64,000 bases of DNA from Vigna angularis. Its lineage: Eukaryota; Streptophyta; Magnoliopsida; Fabales; Fabaceae. Within the stretch, counting starts at the first letter, position 1. Every line of letters begins with the position of its first letter. The translations under genes were made by a program, and so were the position numbers. Below are positions 21,324 through 32,473 of the stretch, one piece after another. The stretch is from positions 47,465,630 through 47,529,629 of the forward strand of contig NC_068970.1 of the NCBI RefSeq assembly GCF_016808095.1. Reading direction: 5' to 3'. The notes under the pieces were generated by a model. That model made no database searches and had not been told where the DNA came from. It saw only the letters and a list, made by a program, of their open reading frames with translations.

Positions 21324-23823
21324 TTGATGAATCATTATTTTCTTCACTGCACTTAGTTTATTATGCTAAATTTAATTAGGGAATTGTGCTTAATTGTTCA
21401 GTATTTTCCTGTTTTCACTAAATGTGCTTAGTTTGATCAGAAATTCTTATTTTACTTAATTTGAATTATCTGAGACTAATTACTTACATTATTGAGTGCA
21501 AGGAAAATTCTGTAAATATTTTGGGACATTTGGAAGGACATTCATTTGTATACGGTGTTATTTTACTGAAGCATTGATATATTTTTAGTGAAAGACTTGT
21601 TGATCCGTTTTGGAGGGAGGATCTTAATTCATTTTGTTGAGCTTCTTTAGTTGCTGCAAGGAGGTTTCATCTACCGAATAGAAAAGAAAGGGCAGCTGCA
21701 CTCATTCAATTATTAATTCATCACGGGTTCTTGGAGGGGGCATGCTGATTTTTAACACTTGCTTTACAAGTGAACGGTGCTTTAATGTGTGTGAAAGTGA
21801 GATTTTAATTTTTATTGAATGAGGGCTTGATGGGCTCGTGCTGCAGCATTTGGTAAGAAAGAGTGATGTTAAATAAATAAAGAATGTACATGGGAAACAC
21901 CATGTCCCACACGTCCTCTCAATGGTAAAGAAGGTGATGATAGCACATTGCATAAGGAAATTGGAGAAGTGTTTATGCTAATTCACGTAGCACATGTCAC
22001 ACGGCCAATTATTTTTAGCAAGCATCATTTTAAGTGGAAGGAGGGGACCACAACAAAGAGCTCACGGTTACACAAGACCCCATATGGAATTTCATTTCAG
22101 CAAGCATTTAGTAACTTCAAATGCAGCAACAATAACATCCAGCAGCTTACGTCCAAAGCAAAGTTGGAAGAAGTGAATGCACATGTTAAGGGAAGTGTCT
22201 CGGCCTGGATAGAGCTGGAGCAGTCTCTACCAAGCAGCAGCAGCACGTTGCTGGCTGGGAGGAAAGACATCCACCATGGCAGCAGATTGAAGCCGCAGTC
22301 TAACATCTTCACGCTCCCAGCTGGTCCAGCAACTCCCATCCAGTGCCCATGGCAACATCTCACGTCCAACAACCTTAGTCCAGTAGCTTGGATGAAAGCA
22401 TCTCACGGCTGGAAGCAACAACACTTCACAGCTGCAAGCTTCATTCACACCTCATGGCAGCAAGGAGGTCCAGCAACGTCTAGCACCACCAACACCAGAA
22501 GAAGCCAGCAACGTTGGAGAAAAGCAAGCAGGAGATAGCCCATGGGTAGCTTCAAAGAAGGAGAACCATATGAAGAAGCTTGGTGGGTTTCATAGCAGCA
22601 TGCACTCCAGCCACCTTGAAGAAAGAAACAAAAGAAGTGGCACCCATGGTGTTGGATTTTAAATGAAAGAGAAGGAGAAAGTGATGTGTTGATCACGGCT
22701 GTTTGGGAGCAAAGATGCAGCTGTCCACACATCCAGATTACAGCAGGAAGCACCATCCAGCCATCACACCACCAGAAACACCTCACGGCCTTGGTGCAGC
22801 AGCAAACCATCCAGCATTCACACTTCACACGGACATGGAAGAGCACTAGCAAAGAGAAGCCAATACATGGCCTTGGAAGAAGGTGAAGCATCCATAGAAG
22901 AGAATCATCCAGCAACCGTGAGCAAAGAGCTGGAATGAGAACGTGTTGGAGCAGCTGAGTTTGAAGAAGAAAGAGCTGGTCCAGTAAAGGAAATACTCCA
23001 CATCCAGCAGCTTGGAAGCATAGAGGAAGGCACGGATGCTGCATATCCAGCAGCCATAATCACGGCTTGATGGAAGTAGAAGAATCCAAGGTGTAAAAGA
23101 TGACAGAATGGAGGGCCCTCACCCTATTTTCTCACGGGAAGGCAAAAGGAGAGGCTCACGGGAGTAGCTTAATTGGGCTATAAAATGGAGCAGCAGAGAA
23201 GTAGAAATCATTAGTTTAGGAGTAGAGTTAAGAGTTATGTTCTGAGTTTCTCCTCCCCTTTTGGGGGAGGTTTTGTGTTTGATTCAATTTCCAGTTTCCA
23301 GAATTGAATTTTAATTGTATTTTCCAATTCAGTTGCATTTCTTAATTGATGTTCGTTGAAATTTATTTTCATTTATCATTTTCTGAAATTATCGTTTTAT
23401 GAATTTACCATTTTCTAAACTCTCTTTATTTTACCGTCTACTGTTACGTTTTATGCATGTTTACAGTTCCAGTATTTTAATTTCAAACACTGTGTAATTT
23501 TCCCTTTTCCATTTTTACCGTCTTTTACCGCTTGTTTTTACCGTCATTAAAATTTATTTCAGTATGTTTAAATTCAGTTGTGTTTAATTTAATTTCCAGT
23601 CCACTTTAATTTTATTTTACTTCAGTTTTATTTAATTTCCAATTTTAAATTTTATTTTTCTGCATCCAAAAACTTTCACAAACCCCCCCCCCCCCCCCTT
23701 CGTGTTAGATCTAAGACTTAACCGATATTTGGTCCTTGAGAGACGACCTAGGAGTCACTTCCTAGTTATACTGCATTATTAATATCTGCAATCAACTTTT
23801 GATGGGCCGCGACAGCTTCATCA
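21324..23823 (+). repeat. LTR 1 of the dimer
   Basis: About 2.5 kb, TGATGAATCA to CAGCTTCATCA. The U3 region is rich in CATCCAGC and CACGG motifs (about 22100-23160). TATA box at 23179. A GC hairpin CTCCTCCCCTTTTGGGGGAGG lies near 23252. A run of 16 C lies at about 23683-23698. It differs from LTR 2 and 3 by a T at about 21410. Long open stretches in the U3 are conserved only because the copies are new. Confidence 0.93.
23179..23185 (+). promoter_or_regulatory. LTR 1 TATA box
   Basis: TATAAAA in GGGCTATAAAATGGAGC, with transcription expected about 30 bases downstream. Identical boxes are at about 31343 (LTR 2) and 39519 (LTR 3). This would drive the sense RNA containing the gag-like gene. 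Confidence 0.7.
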
Positions 23824-23827
23824 AAAA

Positions 23828-23845
23828 TGGCGCCGTTGCCGGGGA
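23828..23845 (+). other. Primer binding site, tRNA-Asp type (copy 1)
   Basis: TGGCGCCGTTGCCGGGGA begins four bases after LTR 1 and is the complement of the 3' end of plant tRNA-Asp as I know it. This primer is typical of Athila-lineage elements. The second copy is at 31998-32015. Confidence 0.88.
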
Positions 23846-24301
23846 TCAATAACGGTTCGGTTTTAGATTTTTGTTGTATAAAGTTTTGTTCTGTTAATAT
23901 GTTTGTTTTGTGTGTTTTGTCTTGTATATTTTTGTAGGCGACAACGACACCTTCAGCAAATTTTGGCGGCGTTGTCACTTCAGTTCAGGTTCTTGTTTTA
24001 GATTTTTACTGTTTTTGTTTTGTTACGTGGTTGTAATATATGTTTTGTCTTTTATATTTTTATTGTGTTGTGTTTTGTATTATATCTGTTAATTAAAAAA
24101 AAAATTAATTAATAAAAAAATTTAAAAAAAAAAAAAAAAATTGTTCTGTCTTGTTTATGTCTGAAGCATGTTTAATTGTGTTGTGTTTTATTTTGTGTTG
24201 TGATGTGATGTTCTATTTTCTGTATGCATGTCATGTATTTTATCTGTTAATTAAATTTTTTTTTTTCTTTCCTGTGTTTTATTTTGAAATTTTCTTTTTA
24301 G

Positions 24302-25678
24302 ATGTCTACCTATTTTAATTTTGTGAACAATGTTTATTCTGCCGATACCTCTAATTATGAATCTCCTTCTGCATGGTACTTTAATTATTCTGCTGATTTT
24401 TGTAATGAGAACAATATTGCGCATCCTCTGGTGAGGGGCGTACATGATGATGTTGCCCAGTCTATATCAGATTTTGAAAGCAAGTTGGACGATAAGATTG
24501 ACTCTCTTGAGAAGTTGGTGACACAATTGACTACCAACAGGAGATCTACATCTCCATCTGCGTCTGTTGCACGACTATGTGCTATTTGTCTTTCCAGTAA
24601 CCACTATACAGATGCATGTCCTTCTTTGCAGCACCATGTTGCCTCTGATGCGCCTCAAGCTTATTCTACGAACATCTACAACAGGCTACAAAAACAACAA
24701 CAACAGCAGATGCAATTTTATGATGCTCCCTTTCAAATAACTCCTCAACCTTCAACTTCTGAACCTACATTGAAGGAGTTATTAGAGCAGATGACCATGC
24801 AGAATCTCAAGTTCAAGCAAGAGAGCATGAAGATCCAGCAGGAAACTCAAGCTGCCATGCAGAATCTGAGTAATCAGATCAGGCAGATGGTCACTCTTGC
24901 ACCTGAGGAGAATGCTGAAGTTTTTGAGGACCAGGCAAGAATAAGCAGTACTATGGAGCCAGGTAGACCATTTTTATCTTCCACCGTGGAGGTAAGTGTA
25001 CCGCAACTTGAATGTGCAGTTGATGAATTGGAAATTCATGAGAAAATTTCTACTGAGCAAAAACATGTTTATTCTGAAACTGATATAGATTTGATTGACA
25101 ATTCTGAAGTTTTTGATTCAGTATTAGTTTCTGAAACCATTGATATAAATGTTGTGTTGAATGAACATGATTACAGTGATGAAATTTCCATTGATAATAG
25201 CTTGGAACTGAATGTGGATTTTGTTGATAATGCATATGTCAATATTGATTTTGAGACAGGAATTTTGCAATCGCATAACATGATAGAGTTAGAACAAAAT
25301 TTCGATCTGACTCAGTTTTCTGAGAATTGTGAATGTGATTGTGAATCTGGTTCTTGCCCGATTTGTATTGAAATTGATTATGTGTTACAAACAGATTCTG
25401 AATTCATAACAGATGTTATTGATTATGAGTTTGATGACCAGGTTACAAAAGTAAATGAGAATACAGGTATTACTCCGGTGTCTCAGACTCAACAACTGCT
25501 GGTGGACAGAAGGCTCCTCATTTTATTGATACAACAACTTGCTCGGAGAAGAAGCAAGAAAACTCTTGATTTGAGTAAGACGGCAGTACTGGGCGAGCTG
25601 CTCCTGAAGACATCTTCGCCGGATCCTGAGGTGGAAGATATATCACTGATGGCCCAGAATTGGCAACTGCCACCATGA
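24302..25678 (+). CDS. Gag-like protein of the dimer, copy 1
   Basis: 458 codons from ATG in TTTTTAGATGTCTACC. A short coiled-coil-prone segment (DFESKLDDKIDSLEKLVTQL, about 57-76) leads to a zinc knuckle C93-C96-H101-C106 (C-x2-C-x4-H-x4-C). Then come a Gln-rich linker, repeated QNL/QQETQAAMQNLSNQIRQ heptad-like text as in Athila-type gag, and an acidic C-terminal half rich in Asp/Glu/Ile. No protease, RT or integrase follows. A stub capsid seems to be missing at the N-terminus. Likely role: RNA binding during assembly with proteins supplied by another element. The acidic half is unlike gag and unexplained. The frame is kept in both copies. Confidence 0.8.
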   Translation: MSTYFNFVNNVYSADTSNYESPSAWYFNYSADFCNENNIAHPLVRGVHDDVAQSISDFESKLDDKIDSLEKLVTQLTTNRRSTSPSASVARLCAICLSSNHYTDACPSLQHHVASDAPQAYSTNIYNRLQKQQQQQMQFYDAPFQITPQPSTSEPTLKELLEQMTMQNLKFKQESMKIQQETQAAMQNLSNQIRQMVTLAPEENAEVFEDQARISSTMEPGRPFLSSTVEVSVPQLECAVDELEIHEKISTEQKHVYSETDIDLIDNSEVFDSVLVSETIDINVVLNEHDYSDEISIDNSLELNVDFVDNAYVNIDFETGILQSHNMIELEQNFDLTQFSENCECDCESGSCPICIEIDYVLQTDSEFITDVIDYEFDDQVTKVNENTGITPVSQTQQLLVDRRLLILLIQQLARRRSKKTLDLSKTAVLGELLLKTSSPDPEVEDISLMAQNWQLPP

Positions 25679-26500
25679 CCAGGGAGCACTCTTTTTCCTC
25701 ATTATGTACATAGCTTTTCTGGTGTGTTTTGATGGTTGCATTTATTTCGTTTTATTTTTTTTAAATTGTGGGCATAAAAATTAAAAAAAAAATTGTGATA
25801 TAATATTTTGTTTTAAGCGTATCAAATCTTTATTTTGATATGTGTATTTATTTCTTAGTTTACGAATCATTTTTTTTTTAAAAAAAAAAAAAAAAGAAAA
25901 AAAAAGAGAAGAAAAAAAAAGAGAAAAAAAAAAGAGTTTTTGTGTTTTGTTTCAAGTATGTTATTTTGTTAATATATGTTAATATATGTTTTGTAATTAT
26001 GTTTTTTGTTTGCTGTTTTTGACATATGTGTTTTATCCGCTTTGATATTTTAATTCTGTATTAGGTCTGTTGTTTCGTTATTATGTGTTCTGTTTTTATT
26101 TATTTATTTTGTTTTTGTTAAAAAAAAATTATAAAAAAAAAAATAAAATAAAAATAATCTAAGAGCATAATTAACATGTAAGGGCAGAGAGGTGTAATTT
26201 GAGCTGAAACTATCTGAGTACTTTTATTGAAAACCAAATTCACCGAAAACATTTTGTCTTACTTTGTTAATTATAATAATATTAATAAAAAAAACATAAT
26301 AAAACATGGGCAGTGATCGATCAGTAATGATCGTTAAGGATTACAGTCCAACAAAAAAAATAATAAAAATAAAATACATAAAAAGCATAATAAAGATGTT
26401 CGGAGGTCGATCTTTAGTGATCGTTAACATTACAGACCAAATAAAATAAAACACATAAAAAAAAAACATAAAAAACATAAAAACAAACAAACATAAAAAT
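25679..26500. other. A/T-rich spacer between gag-like and WOX-like genes, copy 1
   Basis: Contains A-tracts and GAAAAAAA purine runs (25870-25935). Two imperfect copies of a 25-30 bp sequence with AGTGATCGTTAA (about 26320 and 26415) lie just past the WOX-like stop and may be in its 3' untranslated region. Confidence 0.55.
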
Positions 26501-27049
26501 TTAAAACTGGAAGAATTCACGAGCTGGTTGTGGTGGTCTAAGGGAGAGCTCCGTTGAGGGAGCTCTGGTTCGGAATGTGAGAAGCATGGGTGGAGGGATT
26601 TGTCTCTCATCTCTATCATCGTCAATGATGATCGGAACGGGAAACAGATTCAGCAGCCTCGGTGCCCTCATTATCACCCAGTCGTATTCTTTCAACAAAA
26701 AAAAAAATTGTGTTAATAATTGTAGAGGAATGGAAAAAAATCAATAAAATTGAGGTGTGATCAGAGTCTTACCGTACATATATAGCGGCAGTTGTGAAAA
26801 CTGAGTGCCAGTGGGGTCTATCTCCGCTTGCCAGCGCCTGACCCGATTGCCGTGGTTGTTGAACCAGCAGTGCACGTTGTATTCGCTGGCATCTCCGAAC
26901 ATCCTTAGTCGAGACGTGATCTCGACAACTTGCGCTCTACTTGGGTGTGTGACCCCAAAGTTGTAGATTCTGGTCATCATCTGGGTCTGATTTTCGGTAG
27001 GACGCCACCGCTGACTGGTGTATCTCTCTGATTCTATCTCACTCATCAT
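26501..27049 (-). CDS. WUSCHEL-type (WOX-like) homeodomain gene inside the retroelement, copy 1
   Basis: Antisense to the element. Coding exons are 27049-26773 and 26688-26501, with splice signals TACG|GTAAGA and a T-rich tract ending GTTGAAAG|AA. The exons join in frame to 154 codons. Residues 13-73 are a WOX-type homeodomain: RWRPT, YNFGVTHP, ITSRLRMFG, NVHCWFNNH and R-R, with the helix-3 Trp, Phe and Asn kept. LLNLFPV near 104-110 resembles the WUS box (TLxLFP). TELSLRPP near the end resembles an EAR repressor motif. WOX proteins are plant DNA-binding regulators of stem-cell and organ programmes. The residues between motifs are quite diverged, so it could be an old capture or an element-specific gene. 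A leader exon and TATA box lie upstream (27696-27894). The second copy encodes the same protein. Confidence 0.75.
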
Positions 27050-27695
27050 TCCTCTCGATAAATTCTAAAAAAAAAAAATATATAAAAAAAAAAAAAACAA
27101 AAACATAAAAAATAAAAAACATAAAAATAAAATAAAAAAAAAAAAAAAACAGCAAAAAGCATAAAAAATTTTGTTCTGTGTTTTCTTTATTTTTTCTTGT
27201 TTCCTTTTTGATTTATTTGTCCAGTCTGTATGTGATGTTTCAGTGTCTGGTCTTAGATCTGTTTCACGGTCCTTGCAAAAGGGTCCTAAACGGATCTACG
27301 TCCAGTTGTCCTTGTCCATATTGTTCTTGTATATTATGTTTCTGTGTTTATTTTGTTTTAAGTGGGGTACGTGGCGTTGTTCTACCCGATTGTCTCTGCC
27401 ATACCTTCAAACGAAGGGAGATTAACGTCTGGTTTCCAGCCGATATACCCCTTAAATTTTAAGACAGTTATGTTTTAAGTGTTTTATGTTTAGAAAAAAA
27501 AAATTGAAAAGGGAGAGGAAGAGCAGGAAAGAGGAAAGCAGAGAAGAAAAATAAAGGAAAGCAGGAAATGGAAAATAAAAGGCAGAAAATAAAGAAGAAC
27601 GAAGTGCATAAAGGAAGGGAACAGGCAGGAAAAGCTTAAAGGGGAGTATGGAAAGAAATTACATGAAGGAAAGAAGGAAGGTGTCGAGGACTTAC
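27050..27695 (-). other. Intron 1 and leader splice sites of the WOX-like gene, copy 1
   Basis: On the minus strand the leader exon ends CTCCAG|GTAAGTCC (donor at 27695-27694). A U-rich intron of about 630 bp ends TTTTTTTTTTTTAG (27067-27065). The next exon starts 15 bases before ATGATGAGTGAG. Both sites fit the plant consensus closely. Confidence 0.7.
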
Positions 27696-27894
27696 CTGGA
27701 GTAGTAGGCTGGCAGAGAAGCTCCTCGGGGTTCTCACACTCTTCAGATGGCACCAGGGCAGAGGCTCCGCAGAGATTCCAGACGCTCAGGTTGAAAGAGA
27801 GAGGAGAGCGGAGAGGAGAAGAGAGAGAAGGGAGGATTAGAGAGAGAGACTAGGTCAGAAAATGTTGCTCGACGCTGAGATTGGCCTATTTATA
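27696..27894 (-). promoter_or_regulatory. TATA box and leader exon of the WOX-like gene, copy 1
   Basis: TATAAATA on the minus strand (27894-27887, within CCTATAAATAGGCC) is followed after about 30 bases by a pyrimidine-rich leader (TCTCTCTCTAATCCTCCC) with no ATG, ending at the donor at 27696. It looks like a real plant core promoter pointing against the element's own transcription. The copy 2 box is at 36061-36068. Confidence 0.65.
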
Positions 27895-27973
27895 GGCAAA
27901 TTGTTTCCACTGTAGCAACAGTTCCGGTCGTTGCCACCGAGACTGTTGTCACAGTAACGGTCATCCTTTTTTC

Positions 27974-28004
<31 letters not shown>

Positions 28005-29488
28005 GCATCTACTGATGGATGTTACTAAAGAATTTCTTCCCTATTTCCTAACTTTTTATTGCACTTATCTATATTATTTGATTGCTCTGAAATTGATAAT
28101 CTGACGATTGTGACACACTGAGGACATTGTGTGATTTAAGTGTGGTCTACTGGGAAGAAATTCTGATTTTTCTGTTAGTTTCTGTTAGTATGTATTTTGT
28201 GTGTTAAATTTTTTGTTTTTGAGTGTTAAATTTTTCTGTTTCAAGTTGTTTTTAGTGTGTTTTGTGTGCAATAAATTTTACATTTTTCTCTTGATTTCTG
28301 GATTATCTAAATTGTAGATTTTTCCTTCACTTACTTACTACTTATAGATTGTAATCCTTGCTTTTCTTTGCTTGGAAAGATGATTATACGTTTGAGAGGT
28401 TGATTTGATTGTGACGAATACCCTGTGAGAGATTTGAGCCACTTAATTTTCTTTCTTGTGTGTGATATGTATCTTGAATGCTTGCATATATGCCTTGGCT
28501 TGATTCTTTTTGATATACTTGATTGATATACATGTTCAGACGTGATAAAGGCATTTTTGTTCTTGAGCCTCTTTAGCCAAATAAGCCTACCCTGCTATTA
28601 TCCTTTGAAACCCCTTTGAGCCTATACTGTATTTATTTCCTTGTGATTGAAGCTCATACACTGATCCTAAGTAAAAACAATGATTACCTAAAACGTAGGA
28701 AAGTCTGGAGCTACAGAAGTGTTTTGTGAAAAAGTGTGGTCTCCTTGGGAATTCTGATGAATTGGCTAGTTAGTTCCTCATCATGTTTTGAAAATATGAA
28801 TTATATCCTGTTGTGTGATAAAAAAAAAAAAAAAGACAGGATGAAAAAAAAAATTGATGAGAAAAAGAGAGGAAAATGAAAAATAATTTTGAGGACAATG
28901 GAGTCGAGAAGAGGATTGAATTAGAGGTTTGGGTGAGATTTGACTGTATTTCCTTGTTTTCCCCAGTGCTCCTCTAATTCTTCTGAGATCTAGCTACTTT
29001 TCCAAATTTATCCTTCCTTGTCCTTGGCCTCATTACAACCCCTAAAAGACCTTTTGATCTGAACATGCATATGTTTTAAGTATTGATAATTAGAAGCTTG
29101 CCAAGTCTACTTGTGTTTGTTTTCTTGAGTACATCGAGCTGATATTATTATTTACCCTAGACACTTGAGAGAAACACTGTGAGTGCATCTGTGAGGTTTT
29201 GTTATTTTTGAATCACCTCTTGAACTGATTAATCATTTTGCTATGTATTGAATTGCTTGGATGATTTCTATAAGTATCTGCTATTCTTGATTTTGTGTTG
29301 GATAATTTCTACTTCTTTTATTTGTCCAGAATTCTTGAGAACTGTGTAAATTTTATTTGTTTTCTTGCGAATTTTTATTTTTCTGTCTGCTGAGTTTTGT
29401 GTCACCCTCCCCAAATGTCCTTTGAACCATTCCTTGATTTGCGTCTTAATTTTGCCCAGGAGTGCAAAAGACTAAGTGTGGTCTATTT
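27895..29488. other. 3' internal non-coding region of the retroelement, copy 1
   Basis: No long reading frame. It holds a run of about 29 A (27976-28001) and repeated phrases GAGGACA-TG and TAAGTGTGGTCTA (about 28128, 28887 and 29474). In Athila-type elements these mark the approach to the polypurine tract. A clear purine tract next to LTR 2 is not visible. Confidence 0.6.
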
Positions 29489-31993
29489 TGATGAATCATT
29501 ATTTTCTTCACTGCACTTAGTTTATTATGCTAAATTTAATTAGGGAATTGTGCTTAATTGTTCAGTATTTTCCCGTTTTCACTAAATGTGCTTAGTTTGA
29601 TCAGAAATTCTTATTTTACTTAATTTGAATTATCTGAGACTAATTACTTACATTATTGAGTGCAAGGAAAATTCTGTAAATATTTTGGGACATTTGGAAG
29701 GACATTCATTTGTATACGGTGTTATTTTACTGAAGCATTGATATATTTTTAGTGAAAGACTTGTTGATCCGTTTTGGAGGGAGGATCTTAATTCATTTTG
29801 TTGAGCTTCTTTAGTTGCTGCAAGGAGGTTTCATCTACCGAATAGAAAAGAAAGGGCAGCTGCACTCATTCAATTATTAATTCATCACGGGTTCTTGGAG
29901 GGGGCATGCTGATTTTTAACACTTGCTTTACAAGTGAACGGTGCTTTAATGTGTGTGAAAGTGAGATTTTAATTTTTATTGAATGAGGGCTTGATGGGCT
30001 CGTGCTGCAGCATTTGGTAAGAAAGAGTGATGTTAAATAAATAAAGAATGTACATGGGAAACACCATGTCCCACACGTCCTCTCAATGGTAAAGAAGGTG
30101 ATGATAGCACATTGCATAAGGAAATTGGAGAAGTGTTTATGCTAATTCACGTAGCACATGTCACACGGCCAATTATTTTTAGCAAGCATCATTTTAAGTG
30201 GAAGGAGGGGACCACAACAAAGAGCTCACGGTTACACAAGACCCCATATGGAATTTCATTTCAGCAAGCATTTAGTAACTTCAAATGCAGCAACAATAAC
30301 ATCCAGCAGCTTACGTCCAAAGCAAAGTTGGAAGAAGTGAATGCACATGTTAAGGGAAGTGTCTCGGCCTGGATAGAGCTGGAGCAGTCTCTACCAAGCA
30401 GCAGCAGCACGTTGCTGGCTGGGAGGAAAGACATCCACCATGGCAGCAGATTGAAGCCGCAGTCTAACATCTTCACGCTCCCAGCTGGTCCAGCAACTCC
30501 CATCCAGTGCCCATGGCAACATCTCACGTCCAACAACCTTAGTCCATTAGCTTGGATGAAAGCATCTCACGGCTGGAAGCAACAACACTTCACAGCTGCA
30601 AGCTTCATTCACACCTCATGGCAGCAAGGAGGTCCAGCAACGTCTAGCACCACCAACACCAGAAGAAGCCAGCAACGTTGGAGAAAAGCAAGCAGGAGAT
30701 AGCCCATGGGTAGCTTCAAAGAAGGAGAACCATATGAAGAAGCTTGGTGGGTTTCATAGCAGCATGCACTCCAGCCACCTTGAAGAAAGAAACAAAAGAA
30801 GTGGCACCCATGGTGTTGGATTTTAAATGAAAGAGAAGGAGAAAGTGATGTGTTGATCACGGCTGTTTGGGAGCAAAGATGCAGCTGTCCACACATCCAG
30901 ATTACAGCAGGAAGCACCATCCAGCCATCACACCACCAGAAACACCTCACGGCCTTGGTGCAGCAGCAAACCATCCAGCATTCACACTTCACACGGACAT
31001 GGAAGAGCACTAGCAAAGAGAAGCCAATACATGGCCTTGGAAGAAGGTGAAGCATCCATAGAAGAGAATCATCCAGCAACCGTGAGCAAAGAGCTGGAAT
31101 GAGAACGTGTTGGAGCAGCTGAGTTTGAAGAAGAAAGAGCTGGTCCAGTAAAGGAAATACTCCACATCCAGTAGCTTGGAAGCATAGAGGAAGGCACGGA
31201 TGCTGCATATCCAGCAGCCATAATCACGGCTTGATGGAAGTAGAAGAATCCAAGGTGTAAAAGATGACAGAATGGAGGGCCCTCACCCTATTTTCTCACG
31301 GGAAGGCAAAAGGAGAGGCTCACGGGAGTAGCTTAATTGGGCTATAAAATGGAGCAGCAGAGAAGTAGAAATCATTAGTTTAGGAGTAGAGTTAAGAGTT
31401 ATGTTCTGAGTTTCTCCTCCCCTTTTGGGGGAGGTTTTGTGTTTGATTCAATTTCCAGTTTCCAGAATTGAATTTTAATTGTATTTTCCAATTCAGTTGC
31501 ATTTCTTAATTGATGTTCGTTGAAATTTATTTTCATTTATCATTTTCTGAAATTATCGTTTTATGAATTTACCATTTTCTAAACTCTCTTTATTTTACCG
31601 TCTACTGTTACGTTTTATGCATGTTTACAGTTCCAGTATTTTAATTTCAAACACTGTGTAATTTTCCCTTTTCCATTTTTACCGTCTTTTACCGCTTGTT
31701 TTTACCGTCATTAAAATTTATTTCAGTATGTTTAAATTCAGTTGTGTTTAATTTAATTTCCAGTCCACTTTAATTTTATTTTACTTCAGTTTTATTTAAT
31801 TTCCAATTTTAAATTTTATTTTTCTGCATCCAAAAACTTTCACAAACCCCCCCCCCCCCCCCCCCCCCTTCGTGTTAGATCTAAGACTTAACCGATATTT
31901 GGTCCTTGAGAGACGACCTAGGAGTCACTTCCTAGTTATACTGCATTATTAATATCTGCAATCAACTTTTGATGGGCCGCGACAGCTTCATCA
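29489..31993 (+). repeat. LTR 2 (central) of the dimer
   Basis: Same sequence as LTR 1, with C at the position that is T in LTR 1 and two private substitutions (about 30547 and 31172). The C run is longer (22). It serves as 3' LTR of the first unit and 5' LTR of the second. Confidence 0.93.
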
Positions 31994-31997
31994 AAAA

Positions 31998-32015
31998 TGG
32001 CGCCGTTGCCGGGGA
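31998..32015 (+). other. Primer binding site, tRNA-Asp type (copy 2)
   Basis: Identical to 23828-23845 and at the same distance from LTR 2. Confidence 0.85.
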
Positions 32016-32473
32016 TCAATAACGGTTCGGTTTTAGATTTTTGTTGTATAAAGTTTTGTTCTGTTAATATGTTTGTTTTGTGTGTTTTGTCTTGTATATT
32101 TTTGTAGGCGACAACGACACCTTCAGCAAATTTTGGCGGCGTTGTCACTTCAGTTCAGGTTCTTGTTTTAGATTTTTACTGTTTTTGTTTTGTTACGTGG
32201 TTGTAATATATGTTTTGTCTTTTATATTTTTATTGTGTTGTGTTTTGTATTATATCTGTTAATTAAAAAAAAAATTAATTAATAAAAAAATTTAAAAAAA
32301 AAAAAAAAAAAATTGTTCTGTCTTGTTTATGTCTGAAGCATGTTTAATTGTGTTGTGTTTTATTTTGTGTTGTGATGTGATGTTCTATTTTCTGTATGCA
32401 TGTCATGTATTTTATCTGTTAATTAAATTTTTTTTTTTCTTTCCTGTGTTTTATTTTGAAATTTTCTTTTTAG

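Noticed and set aside
21948..22538. 196-codon plus-strand and 199-codon minus-strand open frames in each LTR
   Set aside because: They lie in the U3, show no known motif, and are kept in three copies only because the LTRs are nearly identical and young.
23828..23845. Possible tRNA-Asp gene fragment
   Set aside because: Only the 18 bases complementary to the tRNA 3' end are present, directly after an LTR; this is a primer binding site.
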